Of a stretch of 27,661 nt of DNA, positions 6,097 through 14,269 are shown piece after piece. The stretch is from CAZQCI01 sp964592255 (GTDB taxonomy: Bacteria > UBA10199 > SBBF01): positions 1 through 27,661 of the forward strand of contig CAZQCI010000021.1 in the NCBI GenBank assembly GCA_964592255.1. The letters run 5' to 3'. Below the pieces are notes generated by a model. The model searched no databases, was not told the DNA's origin, and saw nothing but the letters and a program-made list of their open reading frames with translations. Each line of letters begins with the position of its first letter. The first letter of the stretch is position 1. Made by a program: the position numbers and the translations under genes.

Positions 6097-7515
6097 TTAT
6101 CCTTCTTCTTCATCGTCGGGAAGACCTCCGTCGATGATACCGTATTTCACCAAAAGATTGCGTAAATGCTTACGGTCGATTTTGGCTTCTCGGGCCGCTT
6201 TGGAGACATTGTTGTTATTGCGTTCCAGAAGATCCCGAAGATAATCACTTTCAAAAGATTCCACTACTTTTTGTTTCGCCTCTTTGAAAGGCAAGCTGTT
6301 ATCTACACTGGTACGCACAGTTTGCTCATCCGTGTTACCTTCTTCGTTAAAGACAAATTGGAGGTTGGCTCCGCTGAGTATACCATTTTCAGCAAAAGAT
6401 ATGGCGCGTTCCAAAACATTGTTCAACTCCCGAACGTTACCTGGCCATTGGTAGCGGGATAAAATTTTTAAAGCATCGTCTTCCACTTTAGAAACGAAGA
6501 AGCTGCCGTCGGGCTTTTTATTGTAGCGCGCTTGAGAGAGTATTTTTTCAACAATTAAAGGAATATCTTCCGAGCGTTCGCGTAATGGGGGAAGTTGGAT
6601 TTTTACCACGGAAAGTCGGTAGTAGAGATCTTCTCGAAAACGGCCTTCAGCGACTTCTTTTTTTAGATTACGGTTAGTTGCNNNNNNNNNNCGAACATCC
6701 AATTGAATGGACTGTGTAGAGCCTACTCGCTTGATTTCACGTTGTTCTAAGGCTCGGAGTAATTTTGGTTGTAGATCGAGAGTAAGCTCTCCAATTTCAT
6801 CCAAGAAAATGGTTCCAGTATTGGCTTCTTCAAAAGCACCTTTGCGATCTTTAACAGCTCCAGTAAACGAGCCTTTCATATGCCCAAATAACTCTGATTC
6901 AATCAAGTTGGCAGCAATAGCGGAACAGTCAAAAACAATGAAGGGTTTATCTTTACGCAACGAATTGGAATGAACAGCACGGGCTACCAGTTCTTTTCCA
7001 GTGCCTGTTTCTCCTTCAATAATAACCGTGGCTAGAGTGGGCGAGATACGTTCCAATACGCCGAAGATTTGCCGCATTTTTTTGCCCTTGCCGACCATTT
7101 CGCCAAAGAAGTTATTTTTGGAAGGCTCCATTTGTACTTTTTCATCAAAAGCCTGGTAGGTGAGCTGTGTATTTCCGATGGTAATGACGTCTCCTGGTGA
7201 GAGAAACGCTTCCTTAACCCGAGTCCCATTAATGAAGGTGCCATTAGTTGAATTGAGGTCACGTAATAAAAAACTATCGGATGTGGTTTCTATTTCCACA
7301 TGATTTCTCGACACGGTCTTATCATTGACAATAATTTCATTATCGTTCTTTTTGCCGATGCGAATAATTTTTTTCTTTCCCAGCTCATATTTAATTTTTG
7401 GGCTAGGACCTTCAGTGACGGCTAACTGACATTTACGGAGCGAAATTAAATCGCGTGTTTCTTCCGCTGGCAGCAAGGCTGTTTTCGTTTCAAATTCGTT
7501 GAATTTTTCAGTCAT
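6097..7515 (-). CDS. Sigma-54 activator with FHA sensory domain
   Basis: Bacterial enhancer-binding protein of 472 residues. An FHA domain (about 50-120, with RIG, SRNH and NSTNGTFING) replaces the usual receiver. The AAA+ module follows (about 138-370): Walker A GETGTGKE at 168-175, the sigma-54 contact loop GSFTGA at 215-220, Walker B FLDE at 237-240, FREDLYYRL with the arginine finger, and WPGNVREL at 357-364. A Fis-type helix-turn-helix ends the protein (about 430-458). FHA domains bind phosphothreonine, so input from the kinase gene 11 bases upstream is the simple reading. A 10-base run of N falls in the AAA+ module and leaves the frame intact, hiding four residues before ATNRNL. Its likely target is the sigma-54 promoter at 2859. 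Confidence 0.93.
   Translation of the reverse strand: MTEKFNEFETKTALLPAEETRDLISLRKCQLAVTEGPSPKIKYELGKKKIIRIGKKNDNEIIVNDKTVSRNHVEIETTSDSFLLRDLNSTNGTFINGTRVKEAFLSPGDVITIGNTQLTYQAFDEKVQMEPSKNNFFGEMVGKGKKMRQIFGVLERISPTLATVIIEGETGTGKELVARAVHSNSLRKDKPFIVFDCSAIAANLIESELFGHMKGSFTGAVKDRKGAFEEANTGTIFLDEIGELTLDLQPKLLRALEQREIKRVGSTQSIQLDVXXXXATNRNLKKEVAEGRFREDLYYRLSVVKIQLPPLRERSEDIPLIVEKILSQARYNKKPDGSFFVSKVEDDALKILSRYQWPGNVRELNNVLERAISFAENGILSGANLQFVFNEEGNTDEQTVRTSVDNSLPFKEAKQKVVESFESDYLRDLLERNNNNVSKAAREAKIDRKHLRNLLVKYGIIDGGLPDDEEEG
6682..6691. other. Run of 10 N (gap or masked bases)
   Basis: Ten undetermined bases lie inside the activator gene. They cover four codons between LDV and ATNRNL, where relatives usually have about four residues (for example R-x-I-A). 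The filled length therefore seems right and the gene is not shown to be broken. Confidence 0.97.
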
Positions 7516-7526
7516 GTTTTCTCCTC

Positions 7527-9980
7527 TTATCTTTGTAGCGTTGCTGTGATTTCCATGTAATTTTGTTTTAACTCAACAGAGCGTGTCCAATTTTGATACC
7601 CAGGCGCACTGATAACAATGGTGTGGGTTGTGCCTTTCTCGACAGACTTGATCAAGATGGGAGTAATGCCCGATTTTTTACCGTCAAAAACAACCGAAGC
7701 GCCTCGGGGATTTGAATCGATACGAATCCCGGCTAAACCCTTATTATCAGGATTTTTAACTGGTTCCGGTAAAGTGGATGGATCTTTAACAGGTGTGGGT
7801 GTTGGCGTTGGTGTCGAGGCATTTGTTTTTTCAGGATCCATTTTTAGAACAACCACCCGACTGACTCCTTGTTTGATACTGATTTTTTTCTCAACGCTTT
7901 GGTATCCTTTTTTCTCAAGTCGAACGCGAATATCTCCAGGAGTTCCTTCAAAAGTATAGGGAGTTTCTCCTACAGAACGACCGTTAATTAAAACATCCGC
8001 GCCTTCAACATTTGATTTAATTTCGATAGTTGTAGCCGTGACTTCAGGGGCAACGTCCATAATGGCTTTTAATTTAATGATCCCTTCTTTTTTAAGCTCT
8101 AAGGTTTTAGTCCAGTTGAGAAAATTACTTTTACGTAATTCAATTTGATAGGTTGCTGGAAAATCAAGGTTGTTAAACGTTGCTGGGGTTGTCATCCCCG
8201 TGTCTTTTCCATTCAGCCAAATTTGTGCTCCATTCGGGTCTGACGTTATTTCCAAACCAGTAAGCGCTTCTAATGTCACATCAACAGTATTGGTGCCTTC
8301 TTCCGATAAAGTGACTTTTTTCTCTAATGGTTTATAGCCATCTAAAGAAAAAGTGAGGGTGAGAGTTTTATCTTTTTCTAAATGTTCTAAAGTCAAAGGT
8401 GTTTTTTGTTCCTGTAGAATACCATCGACCGAAACGTTGATGCCTTCAGGTTTGGAGGTAATCATTAAACTTGTTTTTGTGATAATTTCAGGAAGGACCG
8501 CATTGATTTCCAAAGGTGTTTGAATGTTGTCTTGAGTGAGAGTGATTTTTTGTTCCCAAGGCGAAAAACCTTCTTTATCTAAGTGCAAAATATAAGGTTT
8601 ATCGATGAGCAAATGATCCAAAGTAGTGGGGGTTTTTTTGCCACTATCTTCCCCGTTAATAGAGACAGAAGCCCCATCCGGTTCAGAATGCAATTGAATC
8701 ACGCCCTCTGCAGGAGGTGTGGTAGGGGAGGGTTTATGGAAATAATGATACGCCCATCCTCCTGCAACGATAGCTAATATGACGAGAAGCCATGGCAGGA
8801 AACTTTTCTTTTTCCCCATGGTTTTTTTATAGTTTTTGTCGATAGCGGTATATTTTTTATCTAACTTATTTAACGCATGCTTAAATTGAGGGGCCGATTC
8901 TTCCGGTTTGGTTGTGTCCATTAAGTGCGAAGGGAGTTTTTGTGGTGTGGGCTCTCTATGGACGATGCTTTCTTGAGGGGCCGCGGTGAGGTGCGCTCGA
9001 GATGCGGTATCTAAACTAGCCTGTTCTTCCGCATGTTTTTTCTTCATTAATAATTCGGGGCCAAACCATTCCCGAACTAAAGTTGATAATTGTTTGGGAG
9101 AAAAATCACTGTACTGGGAATAAAGAATTTTAGTCAGCGCAATTTGAAAATCACCGGCTGTTTCGTAGCGGGTTTTTGGATTAGCAGCTAACGCTTTGGC
9201 TAAGACGTGACGGATATCCGGAGGGATATCTGCCGGTAGTGTTTCCACCGTGATTTGGGCTGTTTGAATTTGTTTAAGTACATGAAACTGGGTTTCTCCC
9301 TGAAACAAGCGGTTGCCGGTAAGAAGTTCGTAGAGAATAATTCCTGTAGAGAAAAGATCGGTGCGATGATCTATCACTTTTCCTAAGGCTTGTTCCGGAG
9401 ACATGTAAGTGACTTTGCCCTTAAGAATACCGGCGGAAGTCTGGGACATGTTCATAGCGGCTTTCGCAATTCCGAAGTCCACAATTTTGGTTTCGCCTTC
9501 AAACGAAATTAAAACGTTTTGCGGGCTAATGTCACGGTGGACGATATGCAAAGGTCGTGAATTTTCATCACGCTTGCTATGGGCGTAATCAAGACCTTTG
9601 CACACTTCCGAAATAATGTAGAGACAGATAGGAATGGGGATTTGCTTTTTAAGTTCTTTCCCACGGTTGATCAGCTCACGCAGATTGACGCCTTCGATAT
9701 ATTCCATCGAAATGTAGTAATCGTCTCCTACTTTTCCTAAATCATAAATTTGTACGATATTAGTGTGTGATAGCCGTACTACGAGTTTGGCTTCATCGGT
9801 GAGCATGGCGATAAATTCTTTATCCGCGGAGCAGTGAGGAAGAATTTTTTTGATGGCTAATAATTTTTCGAAACCATCCACGCCGAACGTTTTGGCTTTA
9901 TAAATTTCCGCCATGCCGCCAATAGCAAGCTTGTCGATTAAAAAATATTTGCCGAACGGTTTGGGTTCAAAAGTGGACAT
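7527..9980 (-). CDS. Transmembrane Hanks-type Ser/Thr protein kinase with five PEGA repeats
   Basis: An 817-residue membrane kinase. The cytoplasmic kinase domain (about 10-285) has a glycine loop IGGMAEIYKA, the catalytic lysine in LAIKKIL (K44), HRDISPQN (148-155) and DFGIAKA (168-174). It also has SPEQALG in the activation segment, so it should be active. A Pro/Lys-rich juxtamembrane region leads to one membrane helix (about 395-414). The outer part holds five PEGA-type beta repeats (about 427, 504, 575, 650 and 745 onward), each with the 'S-x-P-x-G-A-x-V-x-x-x-G' pattern. A short TPTPTPTP linker precedes the last. PEGA domains are thought to bind cell-surface structures, so the protein could report envelope state. 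The HRDISPQN form is common in myxobacterial-type kinases. The FHA activator gene follows after 11 bases. Confidence 0.93.
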   Translation of the reverse strand: MSTFEPKPFGKYFLIDKLAIGGMAEIYKAKTFGVDGFEKLLAIKKILPHCSADKEFIAMLTDEAKLVVRLSHTNIVQIYDLGKVGDDYYISMEYIEGVNLRELINRGKELKKQIPIPICLYIISEVCKGLDYAHSKRDENSRPLHIVHRDISPQNVLISFEGETKIVDFGIAKAAMNMSQTSAGILKGKVTYMSPEQALGKVIDHRTDLFSTGIILYELLTGNRLFQGETQFHVLKQIQTAQITVETLPADIPPDIRHVLAKALAANPKTRYETAGDFQIALTKILYSQYSDFSPKQLSTLVREWFGPELLMKKKHAEEQASLDTASRAHLTAAPQESIVHREPTPQKLPSHLMDTTKPEESAPQFKHALNKLDKKYTAIDKNYKKTMGKKKSFLPWLLVILAIVAGGWAYHYFHKPSPTTPPAEGVIQLHSEPDGASVSINGEDSGKKTPTTLDHLLIDKPYILHLDKEGFSPWEQKITLTQDNIQTPLEINAVLPEIITKTSLMITSKPEGINVSVDGILQEQKTPLTLEHLEKDKTLTLTFSLDGYKPLEKKVTLSEEGTNTVDVTLEALTGLEITSDPNGAQIWLNGKDTGMTTPATFNNLDFPATYQIELRKSNFLNWTKTLELKKEGIIKLKAIMDVAPEVTATTIEIKSNVEGADVLINGRSVGETPYTFEGTPGDIRVRLEKKGYQSVEKKISIKQGVSRVVVLKMDPEKTNASTPTPTPTPVKDPSTLPEPVKNPDNKGLAGIRIDSNPRGASVVFDGKKSGITPILIKSVEKGTTHTIVISAPGYQNWTRSVELKQNYMEITATLQR

Positions 9981-9994
9981 AATTTTTTTTAATT

Positions 9995-10663
9995 CTACTT
10001 GATGGATCGGATGAGGATGAAGCCCGCTATTGTAAACAGAAGTGTTACAATCAAGACGGCGTATATCATGGCCATTTCGGGCTTCAAATGCTCTCTAATC
10101 TTTTGAAGATTTTTTTGGACCTCCCGGCTCTTAATTGTCAATTCCTGGGTTGGGTCCACTTCTTCCAACTGGATGGTGGGGGGGATCTTCTTTTCATTCA
10201 GCCCTTCTTGCTCCACAAATAAGCTGGGATTAAGAGGCGTTGTGATGGAGAGAATATCCTTTTGAAAAATAAGATCGTCCGGAATAGTGTCTCCTGCCTG
10301 AAGATTTTTTATTTTTAGCCCGACACTTCTTGAAATCGATAAAAAAGCCGGGCTGATGGTTTCCCCACCATTAAGTTCTACATCCACACGCAAAAGCGAA
10401 GGATCGGTTTTTAAATTAATTTTACGGAATACCACTTTTTTAACTTCGTCACGTGACACTTGGATATTCCGTTTCCAAAGTTTGCTTTTATCAAATAAGA
10501 GCCGCCAGTCCGTAGCTTCCCCCAAAGAGGCAAACCCATCCCGGCTGCTTTGTTTGTTTTCCTCGTTGGCGTCTCCTCCTTGGCCCCTGTCTTTATGGGC
10601 TTCCGCCGATGAGGCCACTTGCCAGTATTCAAAACGGTCTGTTTTATCGATGCGGTCAACCAT
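9995..10663 (-). CDS. Unrecognised tail-anchored protein preceding the kinase
   Basis: About 222 residues from the ATG at 10663. A longer reading from 10768 adds 35 residues of poor coding character. The N-terminal part is charged and low in complexity, rich in D, E, K and S. A middle beta-rich segment (about 75-160) has a regular alternation like a receptor or adhesion domain. An acidic linker leads to a C-terminal membrane helix (about 195-218, MIYAVLIVTLLFTIAGFILI) with only three residues after it. That topology suggests a cytosolic domain anchored by its tail. It lies 14 bases upstream of the kinase gene, so it is probably co-transcribed with the kinase and activator. I cannot name a family; it may be a substrate or partner of the kinase. 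Confidence 0.7.
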   Translation of the reverse strand: MVDRIDKTDRFEYWQVASSAEAHKDRGQGGDANEENKQSSRDGFASLGEATDWRLLFDKSKLWKRNIQVSRDEVKKVVFRKINLKTDPSLLRVDVELNGGETISPAFLSISRSVGLKIKNLQAGDTIPDDLIFQKDILSITTPLNPSLFVEQEGLNEKKIPPTIQLEEVDPTQELTIKSREVQKNLQKIREHLKPEMAMIYAVLIVTLLFTIAGFILIRSIK

Positions 10664-10807
10664 AATTAAAGATGGGCAAAGATACCAAGACACGTGTGAT
10701 GAAAGCGACGAGTCTAGTATAAATGACCGAAATATCAAGGAGATTTCTCTGTTGGGGAGAAAAGTCACCAGATGCTGATGGAGAGTGGCTTGTTGCTGGA
10801 TTGATGC

Positions 10808-11131
10808 TTAAGGGGCTGGACGATCAACGCGTAAGTTATGCCCTAAATCTTCGAGCGTGCCGACTAAGATGGTTTGGATAAAAATGATGACGATGACAAC
10901 GATCAGAGGGGTCCAATCAATTGAAGACGCAAATAAAAAACGCGGCATAAATCGACGAACTCTCCTAAAGATCGGGTCTGTGGCTTGGTATAAAAAAACA
11001 ACAATAGGATTGTAAGGGTCTGGTCTAACCCACGATACAATTACGGCGCCAGCCACGATAAAAGTATAGAGGTTGCCGATAAGATTTAATACTTTTGCTA
11101 AAGCAATGAGTAAGTTTCCTAGTAAAGACAT
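10808..11131 (-). CDS. yggT: YggT family membrane protein
   Basis: A 107-residue inner-membrane protein with two hydrophobic blocks. The family pattern is clear: an N-terminal helix, then VSWVRPDPYNPIVVFLYQAT, DPIFRRVRRFMP and SIDWTPLIVVIVIIFIQ. YggT proteins are small inner-membrane proteins often encoded beside proC and yggS; roles in osmotic or division-related processes have been proposed. The start overlaps the end of proC by 13 bases, which fits the common proC-yggT pairing. Confidence 0.88.
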   Translation of the reverse strand: MSLLGNLLIALAKVLNLIGNLYTFIVAGAVIVSWVRPDPYNPIVVFLYQATDPIFRRVRRFMPRFLFASSIDWTPLIVVIVIIFIQTILVGTLEDLGHNLRVDRPAP

Positions 11132-11931
11132 AATCTTAATTCTTTAGCCCGTTTACGGGCAGCCTGTAAACAAGCACGCACGATAACGCCAAATTTTCTT
11201 TGTTGCAATATTTTTAGCCCCGCTAAAGTCGTGCCCCCTTTTGAAGTCACTTTTGCCACTAAATCTTGGGGGTGTTCTCCCGTTTTTGCAAGCATGAGTG
11301 CCGCCCCAGCTACCGTTTGAATTGCTAAAGTTAATGCCGTATCAAAATCGAGTCCGCCTTCTTTTCCACCTTGGGCTAATTCATCGATAAAACGGTAAGC
11401 AAAAGCCGGACCACTACCTGATAGTGCTGTAACGGCATCTAACAACTCTTCTTGTTTTACTCGGATGACTAAGCCTACAGCTTCAAATAATTTTTTTGTA
11501 AATTGAATTTGTTTTTGACTGCAGCGCTTATTTGCGAAGAAAGCTGTAGCTCCCCAACCAATGAGGGCAGGGGTATTGGGCATTAAGCGGATAATGGGAA
11601 TTTTTCCTCCCGTTTTTTTGGAAATGAAATGGGTGTCTAGCCCTGCTGCAATTGAAAGTAAAATATGCTTCTGACTCAGGTGAGGTTTGATAGTGTCTAA
11701 CAACTCTCCCATTTGTTGGGGCTTAACAGCTAAAAGAATGAGGTCGTTTTTTTGAATGAGTTCCACTAAAGACGAAGTGACATGAATACGGTATTTTTTT
11801 TGGATGCTTCGCAGTTTGGAAATATTCAAATCAAAACCGCTGATATGTGAAGCTGGTAGCACTTTCTTGCCAACCATTCCAGAGATCAGTGCTTCTGCCA
11901 TATTGCCTGTTCCGATAATTCCTAATTTCAT
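11119..11931 (-). CDS. proC: Pyrroline-5-carboxylate reductase
   Basis: Catalyses the last step of proline synthesis, NAD(P)H-dependent reduction of pyrroline-5-carboxylate, in the cytosol. The N-terminal Rossmann motif is LGIIGTGNMAEALISGM, right after the ATG at 11931. A start 13 codons earlier would put an odd Tyr/Cys-rich tail before the Rossmann strand and is less likely. Other marks are LAVKPQQM, RLMPNTPALIGWGATA and the C-terminal signature SGSGPAFAYRFIDE with VTSKGGTTLAGL. The length of about 270 residues is normal. GGA eight bases before the ATG is a modest ribosome site. It is followed by yggT. Confidence 0.95.
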   Translation of the reverse strand: MKLGIIGTGNMAEALISGMVGKKVLPASHISGFDLNISKLRSIQKKYRIHVTSSLVELIQKNDLILLAVKPQQMGELLDTIKPHLSQKHILLSIAAGLDTHFISKKTGGKIPIIRLMPNTPALIGWGATAFFANKRCSQKQIQFTKKLFEAVGLVIRVKQEELLDAVTALSGSGPAFAYRFIDELAQGGKEGGLDFDTALTLAIQTVAGAALMLAKTGEHPQDLVAKVTSKGGTTLAGLKILQQRKFGVIVRACLQAARKRAKELRLCLY

Positions 11932-12164
11932 TTTTAATCCATAACATCCCGTGTAAAACATGTCACGCATGTTTGAGGCGTTTACCCGTGGCTTGCCACG
12001 GGGTCCCGCTTACAAAGGAGCCCAATAAAAATAGTCCACCATGACGTATTTGGGCTACTTATTCTCATTGCCTTTTTTGGTGATAATAGACTAAGAAGGC
12101 TCCTTTTATCCTTCGAAAAAGTTGGCCTCTTGGGGCCGAAAATTAGATTGTTTTTCTCAGGATC
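11932..12164 (+). ncRNA. Gap with hairpins: candidate leader RNA or small RNA ending at the next terminator
   Basis: This gene-free stretch lies between the divergent proC and helicase genes and ends in a strong terminator. That implies + strand transcription starting within it. Visible structures are CCCGTGG-CTTG-CCACGGG (11985-12002), GGCCT-CTTG-GGGCC near 12124-12137, and a long-range pairing AAAGGAGCC (about 12016-12024) with GGCTCCTTT (about 12097-12105). A competing pairing, AGCCCAA with TTGGGCT, would use part of the same left arm. I see no match to tmRNA, RNase P RNA, SRP RNA or a named riboswitch. The start is unknown and the whole call is an inference. Confidence 0.35.
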
Positions 12165-12192
12165 AAACTCGGGAGATTGCTCCCGAGTTTTT
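12165..12192 (+). terminator. Rho-independent terminator upstream of the helicase gene
   Basis: AAACTCGGGAG, loop ATTG, CTCCCGAGTTT form a perfect 11-base-pair stem (12165-12175 and 12180-12190) ending in a T-run (12188-12192). The helicase ATG follows 16 bases later. It must end a transcript that begins upstream on the + strand, either a small RNA or an attenuated leader of the helicase gene. Confidence 0.8.
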
Positions 12193-12208
12193 CATTTAAG
12201 GTTTTAAC

Positions 12209-14188
12209 ATGACTGAAGAAACAGAAATTCAAAAAATAGGCGAAGAAGAAAGCTCCCGTTGGAAACAGGCTCACGAAGCGATTGTACGGGAGCTGACTCA
12301 AACGCATGCGGATTGGCAAAAGGATAAAAAACTGGCTCGTGAACTCACTTCCGAAATTGTAGCGGCTCACCGTGATGAAGATAAAGCGGCCTTAGCCAGT
12401 GATGAAGCCGTTGCGCACGGTTTAACCAGTTTGCGCAAAGATAAATCTAAAGAATTAGTCAGCCTGATCAAACAGCCTTATTTTGCCCGTGTGATTACAG
12501 AAGAGCTGGGACGCGATGTGGAGTTTCGCCTGGGAACCGCCAGTTTTCCCGATCAACGCATTATCGACTGGCGTAAGGCTCCCATTAGTAAACTGTATTA
12601 TGATTATAAAGAAGGCGACGATTTTGAAGAGCATATTCAAGGGCGTGACCGTGCCGGTATCATCAAACTACGACGTTCTTATCAAGGAAAACGGGATAAT
12701 CTACAGGTGGTGGAAACAGCCACACATACTTTGGTGAATCAAGAAGGAAAGTGGGTGGTTACCCAAGAAAACGAGCCCGCTTCCCGTACTCATCGTCGGG
12801 ACGGTCATTTACCGCCCATTTTGTCCCTGATTACTCCCGATCAATTTGCTTTAATCACAAGAGACCCTAAAAAACCGATGATGATCCAAGGGATTGCCGG
12901 TAGTGGTAAAACCACGGTGGCTTTGCATCGGCTGGCTTGGTTGCTACACGAAGACAATAGTGCCGCGCGTCCTGAAAAGTGTTTGGTGGTTATGTTCAAC
13001 CGTTCTCTTAAGGCTTATATCGAAACAACACTTCCAGAATTGGATATTCAAGGGGTGGCCATCAGAACTTATCAGCAATGGGTGGTGGCTCTTGTCGACG
13101 ATTTAGTAGGGCCTCGTCCTCACGGTACTTTTAAACACAGCCGCGATTTGGAACAATTCAAATCCTCTTCCGCTTGTTTACTCTTGATGCAAAAATATAT
13201 TGAAGCCTATCCCGAAAGAAAAATTTCAAATCAACCTTCGACTCAAACAGGTTTGTCAGGTTGGGTGGAAGATTTATTTCGTTTTTTTGAGTATGCATCT
13301 GCCCAACCGACTTTTTCGGCCTATGGGGATCAATCTCGTTGGCAGAAGATCAGTGCGGAACTTAAGAACCAAGCTCATCTTAAAGTATGTCATTTGCAAG
13401 ATGATACCCTTCTGTTGCATCTCATTTATGCCCATCATGGATATTATCCGGCCAAAAAACAAGGCCTGTTGGCCTTATGTGATCATATTGTGATTGATGA
13501 AGCGCAAGATTTTGGTTTGATGGAAATACGAGCACTTCTCAATGCCCTGGATGTCGATAGAACTGTGACTATTGTCGGTGACGTGGCGCAAAAAATTGTT
13601 GTCGGCCGTAATTTTGATAGTTGGGAAGAAATACTGCGCGATGCTGGTTTTGAAGATACCACTCCTTTAGCTCTTACGGTATCTCATCGCACGACGGAAG
13701 AAATTATGAATGTCGCGGCCTCCATCCGTAAAGATTCATTGCCCGAAGGAGCTAAGGCCTTGCGCCATGGGCCTGAGCCAGTTTTTATTAAAAATGCAGC
13801 TCCTGGAATGTTGCCGCATGAGATAAAACGTTGGATTGACGAACGCATTAGCGAAAATCCCAATTCTTTTTCGGCCGTCATCTGTAGGCTTCCTCAAGAA
13901 GCGTCTGATTTAGTGGAGTCGTTACGAAAAATAGGAGCCACTTCTGTGCGTCTAGGGCATCGTGATCATTTTTCATTCGTGCCAGGGGTCGTGGTGACCA
14001 ACGCTCATCAAGTGAAAGGTTTAGAATTTCGCAATGTGTTGGTTGTGGAACCTACGGAGGAGAATTATTCTTCGCTTAAAGATGATGAACGTAATCTTTT
14101 GTATGTTGTTGCCACGCGGGCGGAAGTTCGTTTGGATTTTATTGGCGCTAAAAAACCGACATCTTTATTATCAGGCTTGGAAAAATAA
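12209..14188 (+). CDS. HelD-like superfamily 1 (UvrD/Rep-type) ATPase
   Basis: A 659-residue cytosolic SF1 motor. The N-terminus (about 1-100) is charged and helical, coiled-coil-like. The stretch RIIDWRKAPISKLYYDYKEG with GIIKLRRSYQGKRDNLQ (about 110-170) is typical of HelD-type proteins. Motor motifs are Walker A GIAGSGKTT (228-236) followed by VALHRLAWLL, DEAQD (430-434), a VSHRTTEEI block, TNAHQVKGLEFRNVLVV and NLLYVVATRA. HelD-class proteins bind RNA polymerase, their N-terminal coiled coil entering the secondary channel, and help recycle it. A DNA-repair helicase role is the alternative. A terminator 16 bases before the ATG suggests attenuation. The GreB-family gene follows after a palindromic repeat. 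Confidence 0.88.
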   Translation: MTEETEIQKIGEEESSRWKQAHEAIVRELTQTHADWQKDKKLARELTSEIVAAHRDEDKAALASDEAVAHGLTSLRKDKSKELVSLIKQPYFARVITEELGRDVEFRLGTASFPDQRIIDWRKAPISKLYYDYKEGDDFEEHIQGRDRAGIIKLRRSYQGKRDNLQVVETATHTLVNQEGKWVVTQENEPASRTHRRDGHLPPILSLITPDQFALITRDPKKPMMIQGIAGSGKTTVALHRLAWLLHEDNSAARPEKCLVVMFNRSLKAYIETTLPELDIQGVAIRTYQQWVVALVDDLVGPRPHGTFKHSRDLEQFKSSSACLLLMQKYIEAYPERKISNQPSTQTGLSGWVEDLFRFFEYASAQPTFSAYGDQSRWQKISAELKNQAHLKVCHLQDDTLLLHLIYAHHGYYPAKKQGLLALCDHIVIDEAQDFGLMEIRALLNALDVDRTVTIVGDVAQKIVVGRNFDSWEEILRDAGFEDTTPLALTVSHRTTEEIMNVAASIRKDSLPEGAKALRHGPEPVFIKNAAPGMLPHEIKRWIDERISENPNSFSAVICRLPQEASDLVESLRKIGATSVRLGHRDHFSFVPGVVVTNAHQVKGLEFRNVLVVEPTEENYSSLKDDERNLLYVVATRAEVRLDFIGAKKPTSLLSGLEK

Positions 14189-14201
14189 AAATAAGAAGGG
14201 T

Positions 14202-14253
14202 ACTCCCCCTAACTTTCTCCCCTTAATGATAAGGGGAGGGCAGGAGGGGTTAC
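14202..14253. repeat. GC-rich palindromic repeat between helicase and greB genes
   Basis: A core perfect stem CTCCCCTTA-ATGA-TAAGGGGAG (14217-14238) is flanked by CCCCCTAACTT on the left and GGGCAGGAGGGGTT on the right, which pair imperfectly. The same style of element occurs at 19646-19670 and 21404-21487, so this is a dispersed palindromic family. It may end the helicase transcript or act as a processing site. Confidence 0.7.
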
Positions 14254-14269
14254 TCATTAATTTTTAAGT

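Noticed and set aside
6707..6973. Open frame on the + strand inside the activator gene
   Set aside because: It is antisense to the conserved AAA+ motifs and has no coding character of its own.
10664..10768. Upstream start of the tail-anchored protein
   Set aside because: The added 35 residues look like translated promoter DNA and the later ATG gives a sensible soluble start.
11932..12192. 6S RNA, tmRNA or SRP RNA
   Set aside because: None of the conserved sequence blocks of these RNAs could be found; only generic hairpins and a terminator are visible.
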